A stretch of 5,269 nucleotides of DNA from Spirochaetota bacterium. Lineage in GTDB: Bacteria > Spirochaetota > Leptospiria > Turneriellales > Turneriellaceae. The stretch is taken from NCBI GenBank assembly GCA_963205035.1, contig CAUJII010000005.1, positions 1 to 5,269 on the forward strand, read 5' to 3'. This document shows, in pieces, positions 4,640-5,269 of this stretch. The notes beneath the pieces were generated by a model. The model was not told where the DNA came from and did not search any database. It was given only the letters and a program-made list of their open reading frames with translations. Made by a program: the position numbers and the translations under genes. The number at the start of each line of letters is the position of its first letter. The first letter of the stretch is position 1.

Positions 4640-5269
4640 ATGAAGGCACCGCTCAAGCACAAGGGTCTACGCAGCGCGGCAATTCTTGTCATTATCTTCG
4701 GCGTTATTCTCTTTTGGGTGTTGCGCCCCATCCGCGAAACAAGTTTTGATTTGCAGGGCTTTACTGTGCAGCGCGACGATTCGCTCGCCGCAAAATTTAC
4801 TCCACATATTCTCGCGCACTCGCTCTATGGCGCGCCGACACACATGCTCTACCGCATGGCGAAAGATACTCAAGGAAATACTTACATCGCATACCACCCC
4901 TATTTCCACGACGAAGAAAATCCGCACGAGGGGTTTGGCGCAAAGACAAGTCGACTTCTCTATTCGGGAGGGCTCCACCTAAAAGATATTATTTTCGGCA
5001 AGGCAGATTTAGAACTCATCGAAGTTGTCTTAGACGCGAAAGGCAAAGTATCACGAGTCGCTTACGAAGACGCAGAAAAATACAACCCGAAGGCATTCGG
5101 CGTGAAGCATGTCGAGAAGACGCTGATGCATCCCAAGCTCCCCCTCTGTATTGAAATCGTTTCGTGGAACCACATGGTGCGTCCCCGTGAAAGCGACGCG
5201 TGCTCAAAAATGGCAGCACTTAAAGTAGAGTATTTTACCGACGCCCTTTGGGACGAATTTCGCATGGTG
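4640..5269 (+). CDS. Membrane-anchored protein of unknown function, 3'-truncated
   Basis: An ATG at 4640 opens a frame of 210 codons that reaches the window edge without a stop, so the C terminus is missing. I do not recognise a named family. Residues 1-11 are basic (MKAPLKHKGLR), residues 12-28 are a single hydrophobic segment (SAAILVIIFGVILFWVL), and the rest is soluble. This fits an uncleaved anchor with an extracytoplasmic domain. That domain has several compact, conserved-looking stretches: HILAHSLYGAPTHMLYR (56-72), YSGGLHLKDIIFGKADLELIEVVLD (108-132, several aliphatic-rich strands), KAFGVKHVEKTL (151-162) and CIEIVSWNHMV (170-180). The start is 2 bp after the YceI stop (TAACTATG). There is no good ribosome site, which suggests translational coupling. 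Codon use looks like that of its neighbours. Function is unknown, and its position suggests it works with the YceI and rhomboid-like proteins in the envelope. Confidence 0.8.
   Translation, partial: MKAPLKHKGLRSAAILVIIFGVILFWVLRPIRETSFDLQGFTVQRDDSLAAKFTPHILAHSLYGAPTHMLYRMAKDTQGNTYIAYHPYFHDEENPHEGFGAKTSRLLYSGGLHLKDIIFGKADLELIEVVLDAKGKVSRVAYEDAEKYNPKAFGVKHVEKTLMHPKLPLCIEIVSWNHMVRPRESDACSKMAALKVEYFTDALWDEFRMV

Noticed and set aside
4667..4978. Minus-strand 103-codon frame
   Set aside because: It is antisense to the anchored protein at 4640-5269, which has a better start context, a membrane anchor and operon position.

Overview
The window looks like ordinary bacterial chromosome of moderate G+C, densely packed, with genes on both strands. 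The mix is a C45-type Ntn-hydrolase, a secreted HEAT-repeat protein, a rhomboid-like protein without catalytic residues, a YceI protein and several unnamed envelope proteins. That mix, plus a loose lipobox-like signal region, would fit a Gram-negative such as a spirochaete of the Leptospirales (Turneriella/Leptospira relatives). No single gene proves this, so the taxonomic guess is weak.

Layout. (1) 1-471, plus strand: the 3' end of a gene that begins outside the window. It is hypothetical, with a stretch resembling a ribbon-helix-helix fold. (2) 472-749: the space between convergent genes, filled by four copies of a 39-bp imperfect palindrome spaced 58, 81 and 58 bp apart. A different short palindrome sits in the 23 extra bases between copies 2 and 3. 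The last copy runs into the 3' end of the next gene and supplies its stop codon. (3) 741-3355, minus strand: a probable two-gene operon. An exported HEAT-repeat protein is followed after 35 bp by a 598-residue C45-family hydrolase/acyltransferase with a helical C-terminal extension. (4) 3356-3416: a short divergent promoter region. (5) 3417-5269, plus strand: a tight three-gene operon with gaps of 9 and 2 bp. It encodes a polytopic rhomboid-like pseudoprotease, a periplasmic YceI-family protein, and a membrane-anchored protein of unknown function that runs off the window end.

Functionally, both operons appear to act at the membrane or periplasm. The plus-strand operon has one integral membrane protein, one exported lipid-binding-fold protein and one anchored protein, which suggests a shared envelope role, but the sequence does not say what it is. 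I see no CRISPR array, transposase, phage gene, tRNA, rRNA or defence system. The most notable non-coding signal is the palindrome array, whose base changes between copies largely preserve a bulged hairpin. There is no gene-free stretch longer than 300 bases.
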